Shown one piece after another: positions 26,534 to 34,229 of a stretch of 64,000 bases of DNA. Each line of letters starts with the position of its first letter. Position 1 is the stretch's first letter. The notes beneath the pieces are model-generated. The model was not told the DNA's origin, did no database searches, and saw only the letters and a program-made list of their open reading frames with translations. The DNA is from Streptomyces sp. CGMCC 4.7035. GTDB taxonomy: Bacteria; Actinomycetota; Actinomycetes; Streptomycetales; Streptomycetaceae. The translations under genes were made by a program, and so were the position numbers. The DNA lies in NCBI RefSeq assembly GCF_031583065.1, contig NZ_CP134053.1, positions 1,488,001 to 1,552,000 of the forward strand. Direction: 5' to 3'.

Positions 26534-26848
26534 ATGGGCAGCGAGGACCATGTCTGTCCGTCGTGCGGACAGCCGGTCGCCACGGTCGTACGGCGTCACA
26601 AGACGCTGGGCGCCTGGGTTCCCCTGTGGCGCCCCGGCCCCTGCCGCAATCCCGAGTGCCCGGCGTACGTGCCGCCGCAGCCCGAGGAGACGCCCCGGGA
26701 CAGGATCCGCGAACCGGTCACGGAAGACCCGGAACGAACGGGCGTTCAAGAGCCCGGGACGAAAGACCCGGGGCGACCGGGTATCCAGGAATCCGGGACG
26801 AGCGACCCGGGGCGACCGGATGGCCGGGAATCCGGGACGAGCGTGTAG
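26534..26848 (+). CDS. small zinc-ribbon-like protein with repetitive tail
   Basis: A 104-residue protein. The N-terminal 45 residues have four cysteines as CPSCG and CRNPEC, plausible ligands for a structural zinc, around a hydrophobic core (KTLGAWVPLWRPG). Residues 55-104 are charged, Pro/Gly-rich and built of 13-residue units (GTKDPGRPGIQES, GTSDPGRPDGRES) from a 39-bp repeat, so this part is probably disordered and recently expanded. The ATG at 26534 excludes an upstream Arg-rich extension. No function is recognised; the cysteine domain alone looks conserved-hypothetical. Confidence 0.7.
   Translation: MGSEDHVCPSCGQPVATVVRRHKTLGAWVPLWRPGPCRNPECPAYVPPQPEETPRDRIREPVTEDPERTGVQEPGTKDPGRPGIQESGTSDPGRPDGRESGTSV
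26756..26843 (+). repeat. 39-bp tandem repeat in zinc-ribbon gene
   Basis: Two full units (26756-26794, 26795-26833) and ten bases of a third. It encodes the 13-residue tail repeat and runs up to five bases before the stop codon (26846-26848). Confidence 0.85.
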
Positions 26849-26932
26849 AGGGCCGTACAGCGAGACAGTACAGCGAGACCAAGAAGCGCGGCCGAGGCCT
26901 TGGGCTGTGGACCGAGGCCGTAGGTTGATGGC

Positions 26933-27280
26933 ATGTCCGAACCTCTTGTGCACCTCACCGAGCGCTCCCTGTGGGAGGCGGCCCGCGCGACCGGCACCTA
27001 CGAGATGTCGACCCGCGGCCGCACCCTCCAGGAGGAGGGCTTCATCCACTGCTCACTGCGCCACCAGGTCCCGTCCGTGGCACGGTTCGTGTACGCGGAG
27101 TACGACGGGCCCGACGAACTGGTGCTGCTGGTCATCGACCCCGAGCGGCTGACCGCCCCGCTGCGCTACGAGGCCGCGAAACCGGGCGACGAGGAGTTCC
27201 CGCACGTGTACGGGCCGATACCGGTGTCCGCCGTGGTGGACGTGGAGGTCTGGGACGGCGGGGCGGCGGCCCGAGCGTGA
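26933..27280 (+). CDS. DUF952 family protein
   Basis: A 115-residue cytosolic protein recognised as DUF952 by its N-terminal HLTERSLWEAARATGTYE, the EEGFIHCSLRHQVPSVARF block with the conserved His-Cys-Ser, and the C-terminal FPHVYGPIPVSAVVDVE. The fold is small and beta-rich; no enzymatic activity is established for the family, though conserved His and Arg suggest one. The ATG at 26933 gives the typical length. Its stop codon overlaps the GTG of the next gene (GTGA), so the two are probably co-translated. Confidence 0.88.
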   Translation: MSEPLVHLTERSLWEAARATGTYEMSTRGRTLQEEGFIHCSLRHQVPSVARFVYAEYDGPDELVLLVIDPERLTAPLRYEAAKPGDEEFPHVYGPIPVSAVVDVEVWDGGAAARA

Positions 27281-27537
27281 CCGGGGCGGGGGGACGGCGC
27301 CGGGCGTGGCGGTGGGCGGTCGGCGTATGGGCCGCCCTGGTGCTGGCGGGCGGAGGGCTCACGCTGTGGCTGCAGGACGCGAACGAGCCCGATCCTCCGG
27401 CCAGGTGGGAGCGTGCGCCGGCGCCGCTGCTGTCCGCCGATGTGCGGGGGACGCCCTGTCCGACGCCGACGTCGGCCACGGGGTCGACGATCGTGGTGTG
27501 CGCGTACGCGGTGCAGCAGGGTGCGCCGGGCCGCTGA
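27277..27537 (+). CDS. small membrane-anchored protein, hypothetical
   Basis: An 86-residue protein with a basic N-terminus (GRRRAWR), one membrane helix (WAVGVWAALVLAGGGLTLWL) and a short exported tail containing two cysteines (GTPCPTPTS and VVCAYAVQ) that could form a disulfide. The GTG at 27277 overlaps the DUF952 stop codon. Its last 179 bases are antisense to the 3' end of the VOC gene, so one of the two C-termini is not original. No homology is recognised; the operon position is the main support. Confidence 0.65.
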   Translation: MTGAGGRRRAWRWAVGVWAALVLAGGGLTLWLQDANEPDPPARWERAPAPLLSADVRGTPCPTPTSATGSTIVVCAYAVQQGAPGR

Positions 27538-27931
27538 GGAAACTCTGGCGAGGCAGGCTGCCGGTCCAGGGGTCGCGGCCCGTCAGGCAGTATGTGCCGC
27601 CCGCCGGGTCGCGCATCACGGTCCAGTGGGTGCCGGAGGCGACGAACGTGGCGCCGAGCCGCTCGTGCCGGGCCCGGACCGTGTCGATGTCCACGCACGC
27701 GAGGTCGAGGTGGGCGGAGGTGGGGCGGTCGGTGCCGAGGCGTTGCAGCAGGATGCGGACGGGGAGGGCGGCGGGCGGCCTGGCCACGTGGAACTCCGGG
27801 AGGGAGCCGGGCAGCGACTCCCAGCCGGTGAGGTCGCTCCAGAACGCGACCTCCACGTCGAACACGGCCGGGGCGAGGTCGAGGCACACCTGGTCCAGCC
27901 GACTCGCCGCACTGTCGGGCCCCTCGACCAC
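27359..27931 (-). CDS. VOC/glyoxalase-fold protein with abnormal C-terminus
   Basis: Residues 1-130 form a vicinal-oxygen-chelate domain of the glyoxalase-like type (LDQVCLDLAPAVFDVEVAFW, HLDLACVDIDTVRARHERLGA, HWTVMRDPAGGTYCLTGRDP). Family members normally stop soon after the last motif. Here the frame runs 55 residues further into low-complexity Pro/Ala/Arg-rich sequence that is antisense to the convergent membrane-protein gene, which suggests loss of the original stop codon. A GTG at 27931 starts it. It lies just downstream of an AraC regulator, a frequent pairing. Probably binds or modifies a small metabolite; substrate unknown. Confidence 0.75.
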   Translation of the reverse strand: MVEGPDSAASRLDQVCLDLAPAVFDVEVAFWSDLTGWESLPGSLPEFHVARPPAALPVRILLQRLGTDRPTSAHLDLACVDIDTVRARHERLGATFVASGTHWTVMRDPAGGTYCLTGRDPWTGSLPRQSFLSGPAHPAAPRTRTPRSSTPWPTSASDRASPAHRRTAAAPAHAPTWPEDRARSRPAATA

Positions 27932-27942
27932 GGCATGAGCGC

Positions 27943-27978
27943 CACGTCAGACACGTCAGACGCGTCAGACACGTCAGA
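27943..27978. repeat. 9-bp tandem repeat, four copies, between AraC and VOC genes
   Basis: CACGTCAGA repeated at 27943, 27952, 27961 (one change) and 27970. The last copy covers the AraC stop codon. Confidence 0.85.
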
Positions 27979-28411
27979 GCTGCACATGCGGATCCGTCTG
28001 GGTATTCGGCGGTTGTCCCCGCCGTGGCCGCGTCAGTCCCTTCGCCACGCATGCCGGAATCCCCGCCCCCTGCTCGTGCGACCGCGCCCGGTACGCGCTC
28101 GGGGTCTCGCCGACCAGCTCCGTGAACCGCGAGCTGAAGGACCCCAGCGAGGTGCACCCCACTTCGAAGCACACCTCTGTCACGGTCAGGTCGCCGCGCC
28201 GCAGCAGCGCCTTGGCCCGCTCGATGCGGCGGGTCATGAGATAGCTGTACGGCGTCTCCCCGTACGCCGCGCGGAAGCTGCGCTGGAAGTGCCCCGGCGA
28301 CATCAGCGCGGTGCGTGCGAGCGCCGGCACGTCCAGCGGCTGTGCGTACTCACGGTCCATCCGGTCACGCGCCCGCCGCAGCCGGACCAGGTCGTCGATG
28401 TCCACGTCCAC
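27974..28411 (-). CDS. AraC-family transcriptional regulator
   Basis: A short AraC-type regulator of about 145 residues that consists almost only of the two helix-turn-helix motifs: LDVPALARTALMSPGHFQRSFRAAYGE and LTVTEVCFEVGCTSLGSFSSRFTELVGE, followed by PSAYRAR. There is no separate ligand domain. The GTG at 28411 matches the usual beginning of these proteins (VDVDIDDLVRLRRARD); a start at 28477 is possible. It precedes the VOC gene on the same strand, which it probably controls. The last 25 residues are basic and poorly conserved. Confidence 0.88.
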   Translation of the reverse strand: MDVDIDDLVRLRRARDRMDREYAQPLDVPALARTALMSPGHFQRSFRAAYGETPYSYLMTRRIERAKALLRRGDLTVTEVCFEVGCTSLGSFSSRFTELVGETPSAYRARSHEQGAGIPACVAKGLTRPRRGQPPNTQTDPHVQL

Positions 28412-28750
28412 AGCATCGCACGCACCACCGACAACGGGTCCGCACGAACTTCCGCCCCAGGACTCGGCGAGATCCACCGGGCATACTCCGACCTACTCGG
28501 GTGACGACCGACAAAGGGGTCTGATAGTGAGGATTTCCCTGGCGTCGTTCGGGGGTCTGACTCCGGGTCTGACTGACGTTTCGGCTGTCCGTCTGTTGAA
28601 TTGTCGGCCGCCGAACGACGCCACCGCGTGTGCTCACGGGTGTCCGTGACCTCATAGGAGCTTGGCCACCAGCCTCATCACTGTCTCGTCCGTCGGCCCG
28701 GGCAGCACACGCCGGTCCGGTACCCATACGGAAGGACGGCAGAGCCGAGC
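28412..28750. other. non-coding region forming the left flank of an IS110-type element
   Basis: No gene. It contains a perfect 12-bp inverted repeat, GGCGTCGTTCGG (28541-28552) and CCGAACGACGCC (28611-28622), with a 58-nt loop, followed by more short complementary blocks up to the transposase start. In IS110-family elements this position holds the left end and the template for the bridge RNA, so a structured RNA here is likely, though I cannot define its loops. Confidence 0.55.
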
Positions 28751-29823
28751 ATGACAGCGCCCGAGATAGCGGTGATCGGCGGAATCGACACCCACACGGA
28801 CGTCCACCAAGCCGCTGTGATCGACTCGGTCGGCCGCCACCTGGACACTCAACCGTTCAAAACGAACTCGGCCGGCTACGAGCAGCTGCTGGCCTGGCTA
28901 CGTGCCCAAGGCGACGTCATCGCGGTCGGGATGGAGGGCACCGGCGCCTACGGCGCCGAACTCGCACGGTTCCTCACCGCGAACGGCATCACGGTCGTCG
29001 AGGTCGACCGGCCGGACCGCAGGGCCCGGCGGGCCCACGGCAAGTCCGATCCGATCGACGCCTACGCGGCGGCCACCGCCGTCCTGTCCGGCCGGGCGAG
29101 CGGAACACCGAAGAGCCGGGACGGGATCGTGGAAGCGATCCGCGCTCTGCGCGTGGTCCGAAAGAGCGCCGTCAAGGCCCGCACGCAGACCATCAACCAG
29201 ATCCGTTCCCTGATGGTCACCGCGCCCTCCACCCTGCGGGACAAGCTGCGTGGGCTGCCCACCGGCGTGCTGATCGACACCCTCGCACGGCCAGGCCCGC
29301 CGGTGATCTCACGGACCCGGCCTGCGCTGCCAAGACGGCACTTCGCCGCCTGGCCCGGCGCTATCAGGCCCTTCAGCAGGAGATCAAAGAGGCCGACGCG
29401 GACCTGGCTCCCCTCGTGACTCGGGCGGCACCCAGCCTTGTCGCACTGCCCGGGGTGGGCACGGAGACGGCCGGCCAGCTGCTGATCACCGCGGGAGACA
29501 ACCCCGACCGGCTCCGGTCCGAAGCGTCCTTCGCGCATCTGTGCGGGGCCGCCCCGATCCCCGCCTCGTCCGGCCGGACCAACCGTCACCGCATCAACCG
29601 CGGCGGGGACCGCAACGCCAACAGTGCCCTCTACACCATCGTCCTGGTCCGCATGCGGCACGACCAACGAACCCGGGACTACGTCGCCAGACGCACCACC
29701 GAGGGCATGTCCACCAAGGACATCATGCGCTGTCTGAAGAGGTTCGTCGCCCGCGAGGTCTACAGGCACCTCAGGAGCACAGGCATTGTGAACACGGCAA
29801 GCTCGGCCGGAGCCAGATCATGA
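28541..29823 (+). mobile_element. IS110-family insertion sequence, frameshifted
   Basis: Defined by the transposase remnant at 28751-29823 and the structured upstream segment. IS110 elements lack classical terminal inverted repeats and duplicate little or no target, so the ends given are approximate. The right end is probably near the transposase stop codon, where the SUKH gene begins on the other strand. Confidence 0.7.
28751..29823 (+). pseudogene. IS110-family transposase, split by a frameshift
   Basis: The first frame (28751 on) encodes the DEDD RuvC-like domain: GIDTHTDVHQAAVID, GMEGTGAYGAEL and GKSDPIDAYAAA supply the acidic residues. Homology leaves this frame near 29290-29312 and resumes one base earlier as GDLTDPACAAKTALRRL, continuing to the serine-containing C-terminal domain (LPGVGTETAGQLL, PASSGRTNRHRINRGGDRNANS). 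The span is 1073 nt; restoring one base gives 358 codons, so a single-base deletion explains it. Without the serine domain the product should not recombine, unless the shift is programmed, which is not usual in this family. Confidence 0.88.
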
Positions 29824-30348
29824 CGCCGACCGGCTGCCGTTCGCGTCATCAAGGTCGAAGGACGCGGCCGCAGTCAGCCGCTCGACAAACTCCGTGAAGT
29901 CCGTCGCCAGCGGGAGCTCGGTGCCGTCGTCCACGTCGAACCACGTCACGGACGGCTCCCCGCTCTCTCCGCATGCTCGGTAGTCGAGAGCAATCCAGGA
30001 GTGACCGTCACCGGAAAGCAGAACAAGAGGTGAAGGAAGACCCCACTCCTCAACCAGGTAACCCGAGTCCAGCAAGGACGACTGGCCGTCGTGATGGCCG
30101 ATGCCCCTCATGTCGTCGAGCGGAACGTGGTTCTCGCTCCACGACGTCGGCACGTCCGTCGGGAACGCGTTCCACGACTCCGCCACCAGGCCGCCGTTCT
30201 GAACCTGCAGGATCTCCAGCAACGAGGCCGGCAGACGGACACCGAGCCGGTGCTCGGCGTCCCGGATGACCGCGTCGGTCAGCGGGGGCTGAACCCCATA
30301 CAGGCCCTCGCCCCAGAACGTCGCCTTCACCTCATCGAACCGAGCCAC
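29818..30348 (-). CDS. SMI1/KNR4 (SUKH) family protein
   Basis: A 176-residue SUKH-superfamily protein. The family core appears as LTDAVIRDAEHRLGVRLPASLLEILQVQNGG, then the tryptophan-containing middle (ESWNAFPTDVPTSWSENHVPLDDM, split by loops) and HSWIALDYRACGESGEPSVTWFDVD near the end. SUKH proteins commonly act as immunity proteins against polymorphic toxins, but many are stand-alone regulators; no toxin gene is visible here. Its last codons overlap the transposase 3' end on the other strand, so the C-terminus may have been reshaped by insertion of the element. Confidence 0.85.
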   Translation of the reverse strand: MARFDEVKATFWGEGLYGVQPPLTDAVIRDAEHRLGVRLPASLLEILQVQNGGLVAESWNAFPTDVPTSWSENHVPLDDMRGIGHHDGQSSLLDSGYLVEEWGLPSPLVLLSGDGHSWIALDYRACGESGEPSVTWFDVDDGTELPLATDFTEFVERLTAAASFDLDDANGSRSAS

Positions 30349-30399
30349 AAACGCATCCTATGGACCCAGCAGATCAGCTTGACGATCTATAGGAGCTTC

Positions 30400-30732
30400 A
30401 TGGGGTTCATCGGGGAGACCTGGCGACTGGTGGGTCGTCGCACCGGCGGCGTCGTAGGCGAGATCCTCGTTGAGGACGCCGACTTCCCCTGGTTGCACGG
30501 CCGTTTCACCGCACACACCGGCTTCGCGGAGCTGCGTCCGCTGTTCGAGCGGGAGTTGGCGCTCGTGGACCGGATCGACGATGCGTACGAGCAGTGGGAG
30601 GAGGCGTACGAGGCGATCACCGAAGCGGTCGCGCTGACCGCGCCCGGCAACCCGGTCGCCGACTTCCTCCTCCACATCGACGGCGAGACGGCGTGGTTCC
30701 GCTGGACGGAGCGGCCGAGCGGGGAGGACTGA
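30400..30732 (+). CDS. hypothetical protein
   Basis: A 110-residue acidic protein rich in Trp, Glu and Asp. The first half is beta-like (GGVVGEILVEDADFPWLHGRF) and the second helical (LFERELALVDRIDDAYEQWEEAYEAITEAV), ending in FLLHIDGETAWFRWTERPS. No family is recognised. The ATG at 30400 has AGGAG close upstream, and codon third positions are strongly GC, as expected of a real Streptomyces gene. It is divergent from the SUKH gene with 51 bp between them, so the two may belong together. A clear terminator follows. Confidence 0.7.
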   Translation: MGFIGETWRLVGRRTGGVVGEILVEDADFPWLHGRFTAHTGFAELRPLFERELALVDRIDDAYEQWEEAYEAITEAVALTAPGNPVADFLLHIDGETAWFRWTERPSGED

Positions 30733-30745
30733 CGGGAACGCGAAG

Positions 30746-30774
30746 GGGCCCGGCCGGCGGTTCGGGCCGGGCCC
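30746..30774. terminator. terminator after the hypothetical gene
   Basis: A perfect 10-bp GC stem (30746-30755 with 30765-30774) with a 9-nt loop, 13 bp after the stop codon. Confidence 0.8.
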
Positions 30775-30854
30775 GCCCAGCGGGTCAGCGCGCTGTGCAG
30801 TCGGGGAGACGGACCGCTTCCGTGCGGGTGTTCTCCGGCGCGTCGGCGGCCGGC

Positions 30855-31040
30855 ATGTCCGCTGCCCTCAACCTCAGCCGGATCCGGCTCGTGGCGCACG
30901 GCATGCGGCACATCGTTCGCGTCTGTCGCCACCGAGGCGACCTGTCGCCCGCATCGCTGTACGAGTTCGGCCTGACCACCCTCCTCGACGGCCTCGCGGC
31001 GCGCATCAAGGCGGCGACGCCTTTTGCACCGGTGGCCTGA
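30855..31040 (+). pseudogene. possible fragment of a regulator C-terminus
   Basis: A short frame of about 61 residues with helical, TetR-C-terminal-like character (LSRIRLVAHGMRHIVRV, LYEFGLTTLLDGLAARI) and no DNA-binding domain. No ribosome site is visible before the ATG. It may be the remnant of a larger gene deleted on its left side; it could equally be chance. It lies about 120 bp before the oxidoreductase gene. Confidence 0.3.
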
Positions 31041-31157
31041 GGAATGCGGGGTTTCTCAGCCGAGCCCGCCCGTGTGGAGTGACCTGTCTCACGTGCCGTC
31101 ACAACTATCGAGCACGCGGTGTCTTGTGGCCGAACCCCTGGAACCGGAGGAGACACC

Positions 31158-32363
31158 ATGACCGAGAACACCGAGGTCGTCGTGATCGGCGGCGGATACG
31201 CCGGCGTCATGGCCGCCAATCGCCTGACGCAGCGCGACGACGTGACAGTGACGCTGATCAACCCGCGCCCGACCTTCGTCGAGCGGATCCGCCTGCACCA
31301 GGTGGTGGGCGGGTCCCATGACGCGGTCGTCGACTACCGGGAGATCCTGGGCGAGGGCGTCCGGCTGGTGGTCGACACCGTGACACGGATCGACGCGGCC
31401 GAGCGCAGCGTGATGTTGGCGACCGGCGGCACGGTCGGCTACGACTACCTGATCTACGCGGTGGGCAGTGGCAGCGCCGACCCGTGCGTGCCCGGAGCGG
31501 CCGAGTTCGCCTACCCGATCGCAGGCCTGGAGGAGGCGCAGCGGCTGCGGCCGATCGTCGACGCCGCGCCCGCGACGGCCGCGGTGACGGTCGTCGGAGC
31601 CGGTCCGACCGGCATCGAGACCGCCGCCGAGCTGGCGGAGCTGGGCCGCGCCGTGACCCTGGTCTGCGGCGGGGTGCTCGGCCCCTACCTGCACCCGCGG
31701 GGTCGACGCTCGGTTGCCAAGCGGCTGGCCGAACTCGGTGTGAACGTCCTCGACGGCCCCGACGCGAAGGTGACGGCCGTGACACGCGATGCCGTGCGGC
31801 TCGGTGACGGCCGTACGCTGCCGAGCGAGGTGACCATCTGGACCGCCGGATTCGGCGTGCCGGACCTGGCCGCGCGCAGCGGGCTGAGCACCGACGCCCT
31901 GGGCCGCCTGCTCACGGACGAGACGTTGACGAGCGTGGACGACGCGCGCATCGTCGCGGCCGGGGATTCGGCGGCACCCTCGAACCTGCCCCTCCGGATG
32001 AGCTGCCAGGCCGCGGGTCCGCTGGGCGCCCACGCCGCCGACACGGTGCTCAGCCGGATCGCGGGTGAGCGGCCCGCGACCCTCACCATAGGGTTCGCCG
32101 GCCAGTGCATCAGCCTGGGCCGTCGCCTCGGTATCTTCCAGTTCGCCGACAAGGAGGACACGGCGAAGGGGTACTACCTCGGTGGCCGATCGGGCGCGAA
32201 GCTCAAGGAGTTCATCTGCAAGGGCACCGTCAAGCAACTGGCGGACGAGGGACGCAAGCCCGGTTCCTACCGTTTGCACAAGTTGTTCAAGGAAGGCAAG
32301 CGCCAGGAGCTTCTGCGGGCCGAGCGCGACGAGGCGTCGGCCACCGCTGAACGCGCGGCCTAG
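31158..32363 (+). CDS. NAD(P)/FAD-dependent oxidoreductase (NDH-2-like)
   Basis: A 401-residue two-dinucleotide-fold flavoprotein. The FAD motif is VVIGGGYAGVMAANRL at the N-terminus, the NAD(P) motif VTVVGAGPTGIETAAELAELG near 155-175, and the second FAD motif near 270 is DARIVAAGDSAAP. It has no redox-active CxxC, so it resembles type II NADH dehydrogenases and ferredoxin-type reductases. The ATG at 31158 has GGAGGAG upstream. It precedes an ECF41 sigma factor by 137 bp on the same strand; ECF41 genes are typically linked to an oxidoreductase, carboxymuconolactone decarboxylase or epimerase target, so this is the probable regulon member. Confidence 0.9.
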   Translation: MTENTEVVVIGGGYAGVMAANRLTQRDDVTVTLINPRPTFVERIRLHQVVGGSHDAVVDYREILGEGVRLVVDTVTRIDAAERSVMLATGGTVGYDYLIYAVGSGSADPCVPGAAEFAYPIAGLEEAQRLRPIVDAAPATAAVTVVGAGPTGIETAAELAELGRAVTLVCGGVLGPYLHPRGRRSVAKRLAELGVNVLDGPDAKVTAVTRDAVRLGDGRTLPSEVTIWTAGFGVPDLAARSGLSTDALGRLLTDETLTSVDDARIVAAGDSAAPSNLPLRMSCQAAGPLGAHAADTVLSRIAGERPATLTIGFAGQCISLGRRLGIFQFADKEDTAKGYYLGGRSGAKLKEFICKGTVKQLADEGRKPGSYRLHKLFKEGKRQELLRAERDEASATAERAA

Positions 32364-32500
32364 CCGGGCTGGTACAAGGTGGGGTCGAACGGCCACCGAG
32401 GAAGTCACCGAGGAAGTCACCGAGGAGAAAGGACCTCGCTGTGGATGCGCTTGACGGCGGTCGGCAACCTGGGCCGGCCGCGAAGGAGAGAGGCCGGGAC

Positions 32501-33397
32501 ATGGCCGACCACGCCGCTGATCCGGCGACCGAGACGTTCATCGCCCACCGCAACCTGCTCTTCACCGTCGCGTACGAGATGCTCGGATCGGCGGCCGACG
32601 CCGAGGACGTCCTCCAGGAGACCTGGCTGCGGTGGGTCGAGGCCGATCTGGGACAGGTGCGCGACCCGCGCGCCTACCTGGTCCGGATCGCGACCCGCCA
32701 GTCGCTCAACCGGCTGCGCACCATGACCCGCCGCAAGGAGGCGTACGTCGGCCCCTGGCTGCCCGAGCCGCTGCTCACCGCGCCGGACGTGGCCGAAGAC
32801 GTCGAGCTCGCCGAGAGTGTGTCGATGGCGCTCATGCTCGTCCTCGAGACACTGTCGCCGACAGAGCGCGCCGTCTTCGTGCTGCGCGAGGTCTTCGACG
32901 TCGGCTACGACGAGATCGCGGCCGCCGTCGACAAGAGCCCCGCGGCCGTCCGCCAGATCGCGCACCGCGCCCGCCGGCACGTCGACGCCCGCCGCCCCCG
33001 CCAAGTGGTCTCCCCCAGCAAAACCCGGGCGGCCCTGGAGTCGTTCCGGCGCGCGCTCGTCACCGGGGACCTGCAGAGTCTCCTTGACGTACTCGCCCCC
33101 GAGGTCGTCCTCGTGAGCGACGGCGGCGGCGTCAAGCAGGCCGCGCGACGGCCGATCATCGGCGCCGACAAGGTGGCCCGTTTCATCGTCGGCGGCTCCG
33201 GCAAGGTTGGAGCCACGCTCACCGGTGACCCCACCGTGGTCAACGGCAACCCGGCTCTCGTCCTGCGCCTGGACGGCGAGATCGACGGCGTCCTGGCGTT
33301 CCGTGTCGAGGACGACCGCATCACCGGCCTCTACTACGTCCGCAACCCCGAGAAGCTGACCCGCGTCGGCTCCGAGACCCCGCTCACCCTGCGATGA
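32501..33397 (+). CDS. ECF41-family sigma factor with SnoaL-like C-terminal domain
   Basis: A 298-residue ECF sigma factor. Region 2 is FIAHRNLLFTVAYEMLGSAADAEDVLQETWLRW; region 4 is LSPTERAVFVLREVFDVGYDEIA with KSPAAVRQIAHRARRHV. Between them is the ECF41-typical WLPEPL. The extra C-terminal about 120 residues adopt a SnoaL/NTF2-like domain with the conserved DGGG and NPEKL motifs, which modulates sigma activity in place of a separate anti-sigma factor. The ATG at 32501 matches homologues; a GTG at 32441 with a GAGGAGAAAGG site is an alternative 20 residues longer. The region just before it holds a 12-bp direct repeat (ACCGAGGAAGTC). Confidence 0.9.
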   Translation: MADHAADPATETFIAHRNLLFTVAYEMLGSAADAEDVLQETWLRWVEADLGQVRDPRAYLVRIATRQSLNRLRTMTRRKEAYVGPWLPEPLLTAPDVAEDVELAESVSMALMLVLETLSPTERAVFVLREVFDVGYDEIAAAVDKSPAAVRQIAHRARRHVDARRPRQVVSPSKTRAALESFRRALVTGDLQSLLDVLAPEVVLVSDGGGVKQAARRPIIGADKVARFIVGGSGKVGATLTGDPTVVNGNPALVLRLDGEIDGVLAFRVEDDRITGLYYVRNPEKLTRVGSETPLTLR

Positions 33398-33688
33398 ACA
33401 CCGTTGGCGGAACGGCCCGCGGCTGACCAGGCACCGCGGTCACCGAACCCGATGCGCCCTCCGTGGTGTGCACGACGAGGCCCCCGCCCCGGGTGCGTTG
33501 AACTTCCCGTCCAGGGACGTCGGTCCAGGGGATCGGTCGGCGCCGGTCGCCCGGAACGACAAGGGCTCCGCAAAGAAGACCGCACCCGATCCATCATGGA
33601 CGCCATGCTGGGCGGCCTGTGGACCGGGTGCGGACGGGCAGACGCTGCAACCAACCTAGTAATCGCAGGTCAGAGGGCATGATCGCGA

Positions 33689-34084
33689 TCAGGCCTTCTT
33701 GGTCTCCCAGAAGATCTTGTCGATCTGGGCGATGTAGTCCAGCGCCTTCTGGCCCGTCGCCGGGTCCGTGGACGCCTTGGCGGCCGAGAGGGCCTTCAGG
33801 GCGTCGTTGACCAGCTGGTGCAGCTCCGGGTACTTCTCGAAGTGCGGGGCCTTGAAGTAGTCGCTCCACAGCACCGAGACGTGGTGCTTGGCGAGCTCGG
33901 CGCGCTGCTCCTTGATGACGGTGGCGCGAGCCTGGAAGTGCGGGTCGTCGTTGGCGGCCATCTTTTCCTGCACGGCCTTCACCGACTCCGCCTCGATGCG
34001 GGCCTGGGCCGGGTCATAGACGCCACAGGGCAGGTCGCAGTGGGCGCTGACCTTGACCTTGGGGGCAAACAGGCGGGAGAGCAT
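33689..34084 (-). CDS. sodN: nickel superoxide dismutase
   Basis: Cytosolic Ni-containing SOD converting superoxide to peroxide and oxygen. The 131-residue precursor has a 14-residue propeptide (MLSRLFAPKVKVSA) ahead of the nickel hook HCDLPCGVYDP; after cleavage His15 becomes the free amino terminus and ligand with Cys16 and Cys20. The rest is the four-helix bundle. The ATG at 34084 has AGGAAGGA upstream. The divergent neighbour encodes the maturation protease. In S. coelicolor expression is induced by nickel and linked to the Nur repressor; I did not identify a Nur site here. Confidence 0.97.
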   Translation of the reverse strand: MLSRLFAPKVKVSAHCDLPCGVYDPAQARIEAESVKAVQEKMAANDDPHFQARATVIKEQRAELAKHHVSVLWSDYFKAPHFEKYPELHQLVNDALKALSAAKASTDPATGQKALDYIAQIDKIFWETKKA

Positions 34085-34229
34085 GAAGCTGTCCTTCCTC
34101 GTGATCGTCTTCTCAGGTGGGACATTACTCCGTGGGGGACGGGTTTTCGCGGGTGCCCCCATGGGCTTACGTCAAAAGTCCGGGGTGACACTGGGACTGG
34201 TGGAGGATCGGACCGGGGAGGTGCCGGTG

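Noticed and set aside
26740..26860. Possible CRISPR array from regular repeats
   Set aside because: Units are adjacent without spacers, in frame with the gene, and no cas genes are present.
30594..30854. Upstream part of the frame ending at 31040
   Set aside because: It overlaps the 30400 gene in another frame and the terminator; only the 3' portion has helical regulator-like character, reported with low confidence.
33398..33688. Short plus-strand frame between the ECF41 gene and sodN
   Set aside because: No ribosome site, no homology and weak codon bias; treated as intergenic (291 bp without a feature).
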